A stretch of DNA of 64,000 bases from Jonesia quinghaiensis DSM 15701. GTDB lineage: Bacteria > Actinomycetota > Actinomycetes > Actinomycetales > Cellulomonadaceae. Below, piece by piece: positions 8,578-17,566 of the stretch. The position numbers and the translations under genes were made by a program. Where the stretch lies: positions 103,167 through 167,166 of the forward strand of contig NZ_AUHN01000011.1 of assembly GCF_000423205.1 (NCBI RefSeq), written 5' to 3'. Every line of letters begins with the position of its first letter. Position 1 is the stretch's first letter. The notes under the pieces are model-generated. The model ran no database searches, was not told where the DNA came from, and worked only from the letters and a program-made list of their open reading frames with translations.

Positions 8578-9144
8578 ATGTCACCTTCACCAGCATTGTC
8601 ATTGGGTTCCGTCGAGTGGGTACCTGCGTTGGAGCACACCAACCTGCTCGGTGTTCCGGTTGCCCGTCAATTAACCGAGTGGGCTCGTGAGTTTCCCGAG
8701 CTTGTTGCGCACGTGTGGGTGGGTGCCATTGATCCTGACCTGTCTGACACCGCCACCATGTCGCAGCGGTACGGCATTGATCTCCACGCATCGGTGAACT
8801 GTGTTTTAGTGGCTGGTAAACGCGAAGGCGTGGAACGTCATGCGGCTGTTGGGGTGCGCGCAACAACGCGCGCTGACATTAACGGAACTGTTCGCACCAT
8901 GCTGAACGTACGCAAAGCATCGTTTGTGCCTGTAGAACGGGCTGTCACAGAATCAGAGATGGAATACGGCGGCATCACCCCCATTGGTCTACCCACACAG
9001 TGGCGTTTTGTTGTGGATGAGTCAGTGAACTTAAGTGACTTCGTGGTCATTGGGTCAGGGATCCGCGCCTCAAAAATCGCGCTGCCTGGGAATGTGCTGG
9101 TAGAACTCACCGGCGCACAAACCATCCCCGGCCTTGGCGCATAA
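8578..9144 (+). CDS. YbaK/ProX-type aminoacyl-tRNA deacylase domain protein
   Basis: The C-terminal half carries YbaK-family features: a Lys in VRKASFVPVE, the YGGITPIGLPTQW stretch, and the VIGSGIRASKIALPG motif. These proteins remove misacylated amino acids (Cys-tRNA-Pro or Ala-tRNA-Pro) in trans. The start is uncertain: ATG at 8578 gives a 188-residue protein typical of the family, while ATG at 8542 lacks a ribosome site. It converges on the flavin monooxygenase gene with 10 bp between them. Confidence 0.8.
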   Translation: MSPSPALSLGSVEWVPALEHTNLLGVPVARQLTEWAREFPELVAHVWVGAIDPDLSDTATMSQRYGIDLHASVNCVLVAGKREGVERHAAVGVRATTRADINGTVRTMLNVRKASFVPVERAVTESEMEYGGITPIGLPTQWRFVVDESVNLSDFVVIGSGIRASKIALPGNVLVELTGAQTIPGLGA

Positions 9145-9154
9145 CCTCACGCCA

Positions 9155-10288
9155 CTAGCCTGCCCGTACGCCCACCCTTTGCTCGCTGACGTAACGCCAG
9201 GCGGCAACTGCCGCGTGGCGGCCGGTACGGGTCGCACCAATCGTTGACGCACCGGCACCATACCCCGCCAAAAAGACCCGAGCATCGTCAAACACAATGG
9301 CACCGTCCGTGCGAATACCACCATGTTCGGTGCGTAACCCAAGGGGAGCAAGGTGGCGGATCGCTGGGCGGAACCCTGTTGCCCACAACACAACATCCAC
9401 GTCCACTGCTCCGCCTTCCCAGGCCGGCATGAGTTCGCCAGCGTACTGAGGGGTTACCCCCGCGAACACGACACCTTTGTCGGTGAGTCGCGCCAGCGGA
9501 CCTTTCGACACAAGAATCCCCTCATCAATGCCCTGCTGGTAGGCGGGAGTCAACGGCAACCCTGTGGTCGCCACCACCGGCAGAGTCGGTAAACCCGCCT
9601 CCGTGCGGGTGCGCACCGCTCGTTCAACATCCCGGCCCCACTCACGGTCAAAGTCACGTTCCCCAAAAACTGGGGCACGCCGGGTAGACCACATCGTGTG
9701 TGCACCAGCCTGCGCAAGCGGCAACAAAAACTGCACAGCGCTTGCCCCGCCACCCACAACCACGACGCGCTGACCAGAGAAATCTGACGCATCGGTGTAC
9801 TCGCGGGTGTGGAGTTGCCGCCCCTTAAACGATGCGCCGCCAGGGTAGTACGGCCAATACGGCTGATCCCAGGTGCCCGTCGCGTTGATGATGGTGCGCG
9901 TCTGATCGGTGCGTTGCTCACCGGTTTCCCGGTGCCGCGAGGTGACGTTAAGGTGCGGGCCATCGTGGGGGTCAGTTACAGCGGTGACTTCCCACGGCCG
10001 GTGCACAGACAGCGCGAACTGGTCCTCATAGGCGCCGTAGTAACGGCTCACCACAGACGATGCTGGTTCAGTTGGGTCCGCAGGTTCCTGCGGGAAACCC
10101 GGCAGATCATGGATACCGTGGGCAGTACCCAACGTCAGCGACGGCCAACGGTGGCGCCATGCCCCACCTGGCCCCGGGTTCGCATCGAGAACGATGAACT
10201 GCTGACCGGCAATCAACCCTTTGCGTTGCAGATGCCACGCGGCAGCAAGACCAGCCTGCCCCGCACCAATCACGATGACGTCCAACAT
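9155..10288 (-). CDS. FAD/NAD(P)-dependent flavin monooxygenase-like oxidoreductase
   Basis: The N-terminal FAD-binding motif GAGQAGLAAAWHLQ begins at about residue 8, and a second nucleotide motif, GGGASAVQ, at about residue 170 binds NADPH. WATGF in the C-terminal part is typical of this group (flavin-containing and Baeyer-Villiger monooxygenases, TrkA-like reductases). The 377-residue length is short for a true Baeyer-Villiger enzyme. The start at 10288 (MLDVIVIGAG) puts the FAD motif at the usual place. Substrate unknown; no neighbour suggests one. Confidence 0.82.
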   Translation of the reverse strand: MLDVIVIGAGQAGLAAAWHLQRKGLIAGQQFIVLDANPGPGGAWRHRWPSLTLGTAHGIHDLPGFPQEPADPTEPASSVVSRYYGAYEDQFALSVHRPWEVTAVTDPHDGPHLNVTSRHRETGEQRTDQTRTIINATGTWDQPYWPYYPGGASFKGRQLHTREYTDASDFSGQRVVVVGGGASAVQFLLPLAQAGAHTMWSTRRAPVFGERDFDREWGRDVERAVRTRTEAGLPTLPVVATTGLPLTPAYQQGIDEGILVSKGPLARLTDKGVVFAGVTPQYAGELMPAWEGGAVDVDVVLWATGFRPAIRHLAPLGLRTEHGGIRTDGAIVFDDARVFLAGYGAGASTIGATRTGRHAAVAAWRYVSEQRVGVRAG

Positions 10289-10388
10289 GCGCCGAGCCCC
10301 TGTTCTGATGAGTGAACCACTACTGGGAGAAGCACTCAACCCGACGGGACTATTCCCGCTGGACCGCTACCGGCCCACCCACATCATT

Positions 10389-10475
10389 CCCCGCATGCGC
10401 CGAGATCCTAGATCTCGGCGTGAGATCCGCGCACACGGCAAGGATCTCGAACCGAAAGCTAGGATCTCGGATGCG
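10389..10475. repeat. 87-bp palindromic repeat, copy 1
   Basis: Identical over 87 bp to a second copy 649 bp downstream. It contains a CGCCGAGATC-CTA-GATCTCGGCG hairpin and further GGATCTCG/CGAGATCC units. Its two ends (CCGAGATCCTAG and CTAGGATCTCGG) are complementary, so the whole unit can fold on itself. The two copies bracket the VanZ-like gene in direct orientation. Confidence 0.85.
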
Positions 10476-10508
10476 TATAGGGAGGGGAGGACGCTCAAAG
10501 GCCGGTAA

Positions 10509-11000
10509 CTAGGCGGCGATAGGTATGTCCACGCGTCTGAATGCCAAACGAGTAAAGACCACATACAGTCCGACCCCGCCAGCCGCATTAAAGATCAGAT
10601 CATCAATATCAGACACCCTGCCTGTATTGAGAAGCGCTTGAAGGACCTCTATCACAAGAGAGACAGAGGTAATTACTATCGCACTGAGAAATATTCTCGG
10701 CTTGTTCATCCAGCTCAAAATAAGAATCAAAGCAACTGGCGCAAGTAAAAAGAAGTTAGCGATGATTACTGGTAGTTGTTGACCAGGCGCAACAGTGAGC
10801 GTTTCGAAGGTACGAACAAGCGGAATGAGGTTCACCCTATACCGTTCCTCCGTGTGGTTCACACCATCCAAACATGCAAGATAGAGGAACGCAGCGGTGA
10901 GCAAAAACAGCAACACCAGAAGACTAATTCTTAGAATAGCCGGGCGAGAATCCCAGGCAAAAACAATTTTTGGGTGTCGTTTGTAAATACGATCTGTCAT
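10509..11000 (-). CDS. VanZ-like membrane protein
   Basis: 163 residues with about four membrane segments and the VanZ-family features: NLIPLV after the first segment, then EVLQALL and the RVSDIDDLIFNAAGGVG stretch. VanZ of enterococci gives low teicoplanin resistance; most family members have no known role. The gene is visibly richer in A+T than its neighbours and lies between two identical 87-bp repeats, which suggests recent acquisition or a mobile insertion. ATG at 11000. Confidence 0.82.
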   Translation of the reverse strand: MTDRIYKRHPKIVFAWDSRPAILRISLLVLLFLLTAAFLYLACLDGVNHTEERYRVNLIPLVRTFETLTVAPGQQLPVIIANFFLLAPVALILILSWMNKPRIFLSAIVITSVSLVIEVLQALLNTGRVSDIDDLIFNAAGGVGLYVVFTRLAFRRVDIPIAA

Positions 11001-11037
11001 TCCAATAACTTAAACCATCGACCACCTCCACCTATGC

Positions 11038-11124
11038 CCCCGCATGCGCCGAGATCCTAGATCTCGGCGTGAGATCCGCGCACACGGCAAGGATCTCGAA
11101 CCGAAAGCTAGGATCTCGGATGCG
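11038..11124. repeat. 87-bp palindromic repeat, copy 2
   Basis: Perfect direct copy of the unit at 10389-10475, with the same internal hairpin. It lies 38 bp upstream of the VanZ-like start codon. The sequence beyond it (11125-11220) has no gene and includes AGTGGGCGGGC, a string also seen beside the TTCGTGG repeats elsewhere in the window. Confidence 0.85.
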
Positions 11125-11220
11125 AATGAGGGTAGGAGGTCGGCTAAAACGTAGGTGGTAGTGAAAAGTGGGCGGGCAGGAGCGCCGAGTCGTGAAAAAC
11201 GGCTAGCGCAGATGCTGGGA

Positions 11221-11832
11221 TTAAAGCCCGTACGCGTTATTACGCAGATGCACGGTCCGCAACGGGTCGATCCGTTCAAGCAGCCCAGCTTTTACGCCGC
11301 TCCACTCCGGGCGGAGCACCGAGAAACTCAGCGAATCACAGCGCGTCCCATCGGGCGCTAACCGGAATCCGCGCAGCGTCCCTTCGAACTGGGCACCAAG
11401 ACGGGTGATCGCTGAGATGGAACGGGCGTTGCGTGAATCAGCGCGCATCGCGATGCGGTACAGCCCCCACGTTTCGAAGGCGTACTGCATCAGCAAGTAT
11501 TTACATGCTGGGTTCACGACTCGTCCCCACAGTGACCGGGCGTAGAACGTTCGGCCAATCTCGGCTCGGTCCTGTTCACTGGCGATACCGGTGAATGCGG
11601 TGGACCCGACAACCTCGCCATTGACCGTGTCTATCACGGCGAATGGCAGCACATCGGAGGCGCTCAGGGCATCTTCGATGTAGTTCGCCATGCCCACCTC
11701 ACCGATGGGCGTAGGCGTGCTCATCCCGGCCCACATGTGTGGGTCGATGATGGCAGCAAGCGCACCGACGTGCGCTTGGGATAGGGGTTCCAATCGGAAG
11801 CCGAATCCCTCGAGGACAATGTCATGTTGCAC
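11221..11832 (-). CDS. GNAT family N-acetyltransferase (RimJ/RimL type)
   Basis: 203 residues showing the N-terminal FRLEPLSQAH strand-helix, a substrate segment, and the acetyl-CoA part (YRIAMRADSRNARSISAITR) typical of RimJ/RimL-like acetyltransferases, followed by LGAQFEGTLRGF. The start is GTG without a clear ribosome site, so it may be leaderless. Substrate, protein or small molecule, cannot be told. Confidence 0.8.
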   Translation of the reverse strand: MQHDIVLEGFGFRLEPLSQAHVGALAAIIDPHMWAGMSTPTPIGEVGMANYIEDALSASDVLPFAVIDTVNGEVVGSTAFTGIASEQDRAEIGRTFYARSLWGRVVNPACKYLLMQYAFETWGLYRIAMRADSRNARSISAITRLGAQFEGTLRGFRLAPDGTRCDSLSFSVLRPEWSGVKAGLLERIDPLRTVHLRNNAYGL

Positions 11833-12101
11833 AGCGCAATTTGATCACAGGTTTGGTGGGTGTGAAAGTCCCAAATTCATGGCATGACCTCGCTTTTTTG
11901 TGATGTCACGAACAGTGGTGTCACGTGCGTGAAACAGTGGGCTGCGTGGGGGTGTCCACGAGGTTACGACGTGCAGTTTTCCTGCGACTTTGCGGCTGTT
12001 TTTGTTCACAACTTCACCGTTTTTCACACCCGGGTGAAAGAGAGAATCACCACATGGTTCGCTCCCGGTGTGCGCGGCGCATACAGGCGTAGGATCGGCC
12101 C

Positions 12102-12701
12102 ATGATCAGTGGTGACATTTTTGTTGATGATGGCGGCTACATTGAGGGGCAGCATGTTGTTGATGCTGACTTCTCGGACGTTGATGGGGATGCGTTGCGT
12201 GTTCTGGATTCCACGTTCACGGGGTGTTCGTTTTCTGGTGCCACGTGGAACCGCGCCCACCTGTCTGATGCCACGTTCACTCGCTGCACCATGTTGGGTT
12301 GGACTTTGCATGATTCTGGGATGCAGGACGTCACCTTTGAGGAGTGCCGCATCGGCGGGTTGACTGCGGCAGGGGCGGCGGTGCAGCGGGTGCGCATCAT
12401 TGGCGGGAAGATTGACTTTTTGAACTTGCGGGACGCAAAGTTACGTAATGTCACCTTTGATGGGTGTGTCATTGGTGAGCTTGATTGCACGGGTGCACAG
12501 CTGCGGGATGTCACGTTCACTGACACACGTATTGGTTCGTTGGTGATGAAGGACGCCAAGTGCACAGCGGTCGATGTGCGTGGTGCGCAACTTGCTGCGG
12601 TCACCAACTATGAGGGGTTGCGTGGGGCGACGATGCGCCTTGACCAGTTCATTGACCTTGCGCCGGAACTTGCTCGTGTTTTAGGTATTACCTTGGCGTA
12701 G
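12102..12701 (+). CDS. Pentapeptide-repeat-like protein
   Basis: The 199-residue product is built of five-residue units of A/D-x-F/L type (DATFTRC, QDVTFEEC, RNVTFDGC, RDVTFTDT), predicting a right-handed quadrilateral beta-helix. Repeated DNA strings such as GATGTCACCTTT encode them. No signal peptide or membrane segment. Some family members protect DNA gyrase as DNA mimics, but most have no known role. It uses G/T-ending codons, unlike many plus-strand neighbours. Confidence 0.8.
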   Translation: MISGDIFVDDGGYIEGQHVVDADFSDVDGDALRVLDSTFTGCSFSGATWNRAHLSDATFTRCTMLGWTLHDSGMQDVTFEECRIGGLTAAGAAVQRVRIIGGKIDFLNLRDAKLRNVTFDGCVIGELDCTGAQLRDVTFTDTRIGSLVMKDAKCTAVDVRGAQLAAVTNYEGLRGATMRLDQFIDLAPELARVLGITLA

Positions 12702-12709
12702 CGCAGCAT

Positions 12710-14833
12710 CTATTCCAGCGCCGTATCAATGTGTTTCCACAGGTCTTGGGCGGTGGTCTGCGCGAACAGCACACTGATGTGCTGTTCGTCGCGGTAGACC
12801 ACGACGTTACCGATAACTGCAGGGCAGCGTGTGTCGTCGCAGAACCAGTTGAGGGTGTCAACGAACGTGACTCCATCAACGTGGGTGGCGGGTTCTCGTT
12901 GGTAATCCACTGGAGCCGCGTCCACGCGGGGTCTGGCGCAAAGGTGTGGGGCATCGGGGTGGGTAATGAGGCATTCCGTGGTGCCTTCGCTGGGCAACAT
13001 GAGAGGGTTGTCTCCAATGACAACAACAGGTAGCCCCGCGGCGGTGAGTTGTGTCCACACGTCAACGAATCCTTGCTCAGGGGTTGGCAGGTCTGTGCCT
13101 TCTACCCAGGGCACGGCGGTGCGGTTTGATGTGACCACGAGGTCGTAATCACCTGACGTCAACGCGTCGAGGGTTTTCGCGTTTGCCGTGAGGCAAGGGC
13201 CGCCACGGTCAGCATCTGACATGCGTTGCGCCGTGGACAACGGGCAACTCGAATGGAAGAACGTGTCAATGCGCACGCCCTGGGTGGCTGCGATCTCCTC
13301 AAAGGCGGGCAGGTACTGCTCGGAGTGGGAGTCGCCAGCTAACGCAATCACCACATCGGCATTTGGGTCACCAAAGGTGCAGGTTGGGGTGAATGGGTCG
13401 GCCATGTTCGATTTGCACCGCCCCTCCGCGCCTGTGGGCAGGTCGTTTCGCACCACAGCTGGTTGGGGCACCAACATAGTGGAATCAACAGCGTATTCAG
13501 CGACCCCGCTGGTGGCATAAGCATGGTGACCAATCTCGCCGATGTGTTCCGTGAGCAGGGCGTTAATTTCCGCATCGTGCCGGGTACTTTCCTGCTCGGC
13601 AAGGTAGGCAGGCAGCCATGCGCACCCCGCAACGAGCACCGATGCGCCCAGCCCGAGCAGCAGAATACGCCGGGCGTTGCTCACGGTAACTCTGATGCGG
13701 GCAAGTGGCTGATCAACCAGGTGATACAGCAGTACAGCCCCCACAACCGCAGCAATAAGCCCCACAATGCGTGTCACCCACGTGACGTTGCTGGTGAGCA
13801 GCGGCAGCAGCACAAGAATTGGCCAGTGCGTGAGGTACAGGGTGTAAGAGATGTTGCCGGTGTGTTGAACGGGGCGGGCACCAAGTGCCCGGTCAAGCCA
13901 TCCGCCCGGCAGCCACGGGCCAGCGTAAATGACCAATGCGGTCGCTATCACGGGCAGGAGCGCACCGGTTCCGGGGAAGTTGTGAACATCGGTGACCACC
14001 ACGGCAACGCCGATGCCCACCCACCCTGCGGCGGCAAGTACTGGTCGCAGCCGACTGGCGGGTGGCATCGGCGGTAGAAGAACGATGAGCGCACCAACAC
14101 ACAGCTCCCAAAACCGGGAGGTCAGGGTGAAGTATGCGCTGGGGTCTCCCGCACCAACGTGGGTTTGTGAATGCCACAGGGATGCGATTGCCCCGGTAGT
14201 GAGGACACAGGCAATGAGTGTGGTGCGGTTCCATCGGGTTACTCGCGCTATCAGCGCGAGGAGGATCAACACTAGTGGAGTGACAATGTAGAACTGTTCT
14301 TCAACGGACAGCGACCAAAAGTGTCGGAACAATGATTCTGGTGAGTCTTGCGCAAGGTAGTCCACAGAGTCGCGGGCTAGTAGCAGGTTTTGCAGGTAAA
14401 TGATGGAGGCAATGCCTTCACGGGCTGCCCCTGGCCAACGGTTCACTGGCACCACTACGAAAAGTGCAGCCACAACGGCGAGGATCACCAGGTAGGCGGA
14501 TGGCAGGATTCGTTTCACGCGGCGCGCGTAAAACTGTGTCAGCCCGATGCTTTGACCTGCGGCTACGCGGCGAATCAGGTGTCCGCCAACTAAGAAGCCT
14601 GAGATGACGAAAAAGATGTCAACTCCAACAAAACCCGCCGGAACCACTGACGGCCAAAAGTGGTACACCACAACGGCTGTAACGGCGATGGCGCGTAGGG
14701 CTTGAATGTCGCGGCGCATCGGAGTGCTTGTAGCAGGGGCTCGTGTTGGAGCGGACGGTTCGTGTGCGAGGTCTTGCACTGGGTTGAGCGGCGAGGGGGC
14801 ATCGCCGGGTACACGGGGTTGACTTATCACCAC
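12710..14833 (-). CDS. OafA/YrhL-like acyltransferase with C-terminal SGNH domain
   Basis: The acyltransferase-3 membrane domain begins RRDIQALRAIAVTAVVVYHFW, with the catalytic His, and continues FVGVDIFFVISGF through about ten membrane segments to about residue 400. An extracytoplasmic SGNH hydrolase-type domain follows, with ALAGDSHSEQY carrying the Ser. Such fusions O-acetylate cell-wall or surface polysaccharide. The start is uncertain: the GTG at 14833 gives a 38-residue Pro-rich leader, while an ATG at 14719 begins exactly at RRDIQAL. It converges on the pentapeptide gene with 8 bp between stops. Confidence 0.88.
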   Translation of the reverse strand: MVISQPRVPGDAPSPLNPVQDLAHEPSAPTRAPATSTPMRRDIQALRAIAVTAVVVYHFWPSVVPAGFVGVDIFFVISGFLVGGHLIRRVAAGQSIGLTQFYARRVKRILPSAYLVILAVVAALFVVVPVNRWPGAAREGIASIIYLQNLLLARDSVDYLAQDSPESLFRHFWSLSVEEQFYIVTPLVLILLALIARVTRWNRTTLIACVLTTGAIASLWHSQTHVGAGDPSAYFTLTSRFWELCVGALIVLLPPMPPASRLRPVLAAAGWVGIGVAVVVTDVHNFPGTGALLPVIATALVIYAGPWLPGGWLDRALGARPVQHTGNISYTLYLTHWPILVLLPLLTSNVTWVTRIVGLIAAVVGAVLLYHLVDQPLARIRVTVSNARRILLLGLGASVLVAGCAWLPAYLAEQESTRHDAEINALLTEHIGEIGHHAYATSGVAEYAVDSTMLVPQPAVVRNDLPTGAEGRCKSNMADPFTPTCTFGDPNADVVIALAGDSHSEQYLPAFEEIAATQGVRIDTFFHSSCPLSTAQRMSDADRGGPCLTANAKTLDALTSGDYDLVVTSNRTAVPWVEGTDLPTPEQGFVDVWTQLTAAGLPVVVIGDNPLMLPSEGTTECLITHPDAPHLCARPRVDAAPVDYQREPATHVDGVTFVDTLNWFCDDTRCPAVIGNVVVYRDEQHISVLFAQTTAQDLWKHIDTALE

Positions 14834-15023
14834 ATGGAAACGATATCGGCACTGTGGTGCGATTTCTTGTGTTTCACATTTTTGGAGGATATCTTCACTG
14901 ATTCATCAGAGAGTGTCCCAGTTGAGAAACCGCATATTATTCGCGGATATTATTGTGTGAACCCAGTTCGTAACCCGCTGCAGCCAATTCATACGTGCGT
15001 GATCACTCAGGAAAAGAGCACCC

Positions 15024-15491
15024 ATGAGCATTCTCCCCCGCCTTGCTATTTCCGGCGCGGTAACACTTGGTGCCACCCTCACGCTCAGCGCATGCAGCAG
15101 CGGCCCGCACTACAGCGAAACCCTGACCTCAGCAGCGGCGGAACATGTGGCAGCGCAAAGCGAAGGTTCGCAAACCCCATTAACCTTCCCTCACGGTGAA
15201 GGGACAGGCGCACCAATTCCTGACTGGACGTCACTCCTCGTTGTGTGCCCCTACGCAGATACCAGCAACGTCGAAGAGCCCTACGCATCGGCATTATCCA
15301 CCGTTGACACCGCGAGAACAGATGCCTACCAGTGGCTCGTCTTCACCGATGAAACTGACGCTGAACTCATCATTGTGAAACGTGTCGATATAGACCTGTG
15401 CGAAAACTCAGACGCCATCCCTATATACACCCCCGACACCACAATGACCGCAGAACACCTGGGCAACATGTGGATTATGCGGCGCGCGTGA
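15024..15491 (+). CDS. Small lipoprotein of unknown function
   Basis: 155 residues. Signal peptide with lipobox LSAC (Cys24) followed by a Ser/Gly linker, so the protein should be lipid-anchored outside the membrane. AGGAAAAGAG lies upstream of the ATG. The rest is acidic and gives no family that I recognise. The final 17 bp overlap the 3' end of the convergent rRNA methyltransferase gene. Confidence 0.75.
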   Translation: MSILPRLAISGAVTLGATLTLSACSSGPHYSETLTSAAAEHVAAQSEGSQTPLTFPHGEGTGAPIPDWTSLLVVCPYADTSNVEEPYASALSTVDTARTDAYQWLVFTDETDAELIIVKRVDIDLCENSDAIPIYTPDTTMTAEHLGNMWIMRRA

Positions 15492-16617
15492 GGAGCACAA
15501 TCACCTCGTAATGCGTGGTGTGAGGGAACATGTCGAGCAGACGCGCCTTCCTCGCCACAAAACCAGGCATGTCCGCGAGGTCTCGCGCCAACGAGCGGGC
15601 GTTACAGCTGGAATACACCACTGTGTCCACATCGCTGGCGTCAAGCCATTGGGCAAGTTCCGCACCAATCCCACGGCGCGGAGGGTTCACAATCACTAGA
15701 TCAGGCCCACCGTCAGCAACACGCGGACTGTTCCCCACTGAAAACGACGTCGCATCAAGAGCATCAAACACCGCATGAGCAATGCCCAACTCCGTAGCGG
15801 TGGTGCGCGCCGACTCAATTGCCTCAGCGCTAATCTCCACACCCGTCACCCGCTGCACCGACGGCGCCACGTGTAAGGCGAAACCACCCACCCCACAAAA
15901 CAAATCCCACACATGGTTGGGGCGAGCATCGGCAACCCACTGGCGGGCCTGCGCATAGAGGTCAGCAGCCACGTGAGTATTGGTTTGGAAAAAACTTTGC
16001 GGCCGCAAATGCAAAGGAATGTCCCCTAAACGCATGGTGAGGGTGCGTTGCTCGGTGAGCACGATTTCCTTATCGCCCTCCAAAATCGCCTTGTGCTCAG
16101 GCTGCACATTCACACTAACCACCTGCACCTGCGGGTGCGCCGCCAACCAAGCTGGCAAATGCTTCACGATGCGCGACACAGGTTCCTGCGAGCGCGACAC
16201 CAACCGCACCATGTACTGGCCGTCTGGCGATTCTGTGACCAGCACATATTTGAGTTCACCGCGGCGTTCCCGCACGGAATACGGTTCGATGCGCGCGGTG
16301 ATGATGAAGTCACGCACAGCATCGAGAATGGCGTGCATGCCTGGGGTGTATAGCGGGCAATCACGCAGGTCAACGCCGTGGAAACTGGTATCAAGGATGC
16401 CCAGAATGGGGTCGTGAGCGGTGCCAGATACCGCCATTTTCGCTTTATTGCGGAACGCACCTTCAGGACTTGGGGTGGGTGGCAGCCACTCAATACTTGG
16501 GTGATCGGCAAGGAGTGCCTGCACATCCGCGGATTTATCAGCGAGTTGCTGTTCGTAAGGGACCGCCAAGAGGGTGCAGGAACGGCAACGGTCGGCGTCG
16601 AAGTGGTGGCACTGCAT
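15475..16617 (-). CDS. rlmC: 23S rRNA (uracil-5-)-methyltransferase, RlmC type
   Basis: SAM-dependent m5U methyltransferase. The N-terminal Fe-S cysteines are C3, C11 and C14 (MQCHHFDADRCRSC), and a fourth lies in VDLRDCPLY. The SAM loop is DLFCGVGGFALH, followed by NPPRRG and the nucleophile in YSSCNARSLARDL. The start at MQC is chosen because E. coli RlmC begins the same way (MQC). Longer frames add 23 residues without homology. The 380-residue length fits RlmC, which lacks the TRAM domain of RlmD. Confidence 0.88.
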   Translation of the reverse strand: MQCHHFDADRCRSCTLLAVPYEQQLADKSADVQALLADHPSIEWLPPTPSPEGAFRNKAKMAVSGTAHDPILGILDTSFHGVDLRDCPLYTPGMHAILDAVRDFIITARIEPYSVRERRGELKYVLVTESPDGQYMVRLVSRSQEPVSRIVKHLPAWLAAHPQVQVVSVNVQPEHKAILEGDKEIVLTEQRTLTMRLGDIPLHLRPQSFFQTNTHVAADLYAQARQWVADARPNHVWDLFCGVGGFALHVAPSVQRVTGVEISAEAIESARTTATELGIAHAVFDALDATSFSVGNSPRVADGGPDLVIVNPPRRGIGAELAQWLDASDVDTVVYSSCNARSLARDLADMPGFVARKARLLDMFPHTTHYEVIVLLTRAA

Positions 16618-16722
16618 CTTTCCATTGTCTCCTGCGTCCACTTCTTTTCCCACGAGTTCAGCGCCCCGCATCATCACATAATCCACACCACAGAACTCCT
16701 CAACAACCCGTAGACTATTGAC

Positions 16723-17469
16723 GTGTCGTACCGGACAATTGCCGCCATCTTGGCCTGCATCAGTGTCATAGCGGGATGCTCATCTCCTGCCCCAGCGCCA
16801 ACAACTGCAGAACCCACCAGCGTCCCAGAACCCCACGAAAGCGAGTTCCCCTCTCACTGGGACGAGGAACCAGATATGCCGATCACTGCGGACAGCGATC
16901 TCACCCCACAGGAACTCACCGCCGCACTCCGGGTCCAGGCAACAGCACAACAACACCCCGAACACTGCACACCCGAGGAAGTCTCCATTGAATTGCAGGC
17001 AATCGATGCCGCCTTGGGGCACCGATTCGGTTCATTAACTGTCACCAACACCTCGACTACGCCCTGCACAGTTCAGGGGTATCCAGGGTTTGGTGCGAGA
17101 GGCGAATGGGGCAACACATTCCTGCTCGTAGCAGAGCAGGAGAACATCAACGGCAGCCCCACTGATGGACCACCACCTGCTGCGGGTCCAGATAACGCGG
17201 CTGACCAGCCACTCATTACCCTGTCACCGGGGGACTCAGCCTACGCCGATGTCGAATGGTCTGGTGAACTAGGTGGTGCAGCAAGTGAGCCAATCTCCTT
17301 ATTCATCATTCAGTTAGTTGATGGCGAGACCCCGTATGCCCTACCAGTTATTTCGCAATATTCGGAGCGCGCCGCGGAACACCCTTCTGTGAACGGTGTC
17401 ATGGAACCCAACACTGGGCTAGACATTTCTTTCTCGACAACTGTGAGCATTGGTCGTTTTCAGCAATAA
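16723..17469 (+). CDS. DUF4232-type lipoprotein
   Basis: Lipobox VIAGC (Cys19), then a Pro/Thr/Ala-rich linker and a beta-sandwich domain with the DUF4232 pattern: C at the strand start, LTVTNTSTTPCTVQGYPGF, and LSPGDSAYADVEW. Members are common secreted lipoproteins of actinobacteria with no defined role. GTG start. It ends about 100 bp before the 3' end of the convergent giant membrane protein gene. Confidence 0.82.
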   Translation: MSYRTIAAILACISVIAGCSSPAPAPTTAEPTSVPEPHESEFPSHWDEEPDMPITADSDLTPQELTAALRVQATAQQHPEHCTPEEVSIELQAIDAALGHRFGSLTVTNTSTTPCTVQGYPGFGARGEWGNTFLLVAEQENINGSPTDGPPPAAGPDNAADQPLITLSPGDSAYADVEWSGELGGAASEPISLFIIQLVDGETPYALPVISQYSERAAEHPSVNGVMEPNTGLDISFSTTVSIGRFQQ

Positions 17470-17500
17470 CTGTGGCGGTCTGCTGAGCAGGCACGAAAAA

Positions 17501-17535
17501 GGTGATGGGGCCACGTCATCCGTAACCCCACCACC
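17501..17535 (-). terminator. Rho-independent terminator of the first giant membrane protein gene
   Basis: Read on the minus strand, GGTGGTGGGG pairs with CCCCATCACC (one G-T wobble) and is followed directly by TTTTT. It lies about 30 bp beyond the stop codon of the minus-strand gene. Confidence 0.7.
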
Positions 17536-17566
17536 TCGGTGTTGCACTCATACTGCTACAAGCAGA

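Noticed and set aside
10367..11279. Two frames with a shared peptide segment (SEILAFGSRSLPCARISRRD)
   Set aside because: The shared segment is simply the translated 87-bp repeat, not a protein family.
12102..12701. Repeated GATGTCAC strings as regulatory repeats
   Set aside because: They fall in frame and encode the pentapeptide units.
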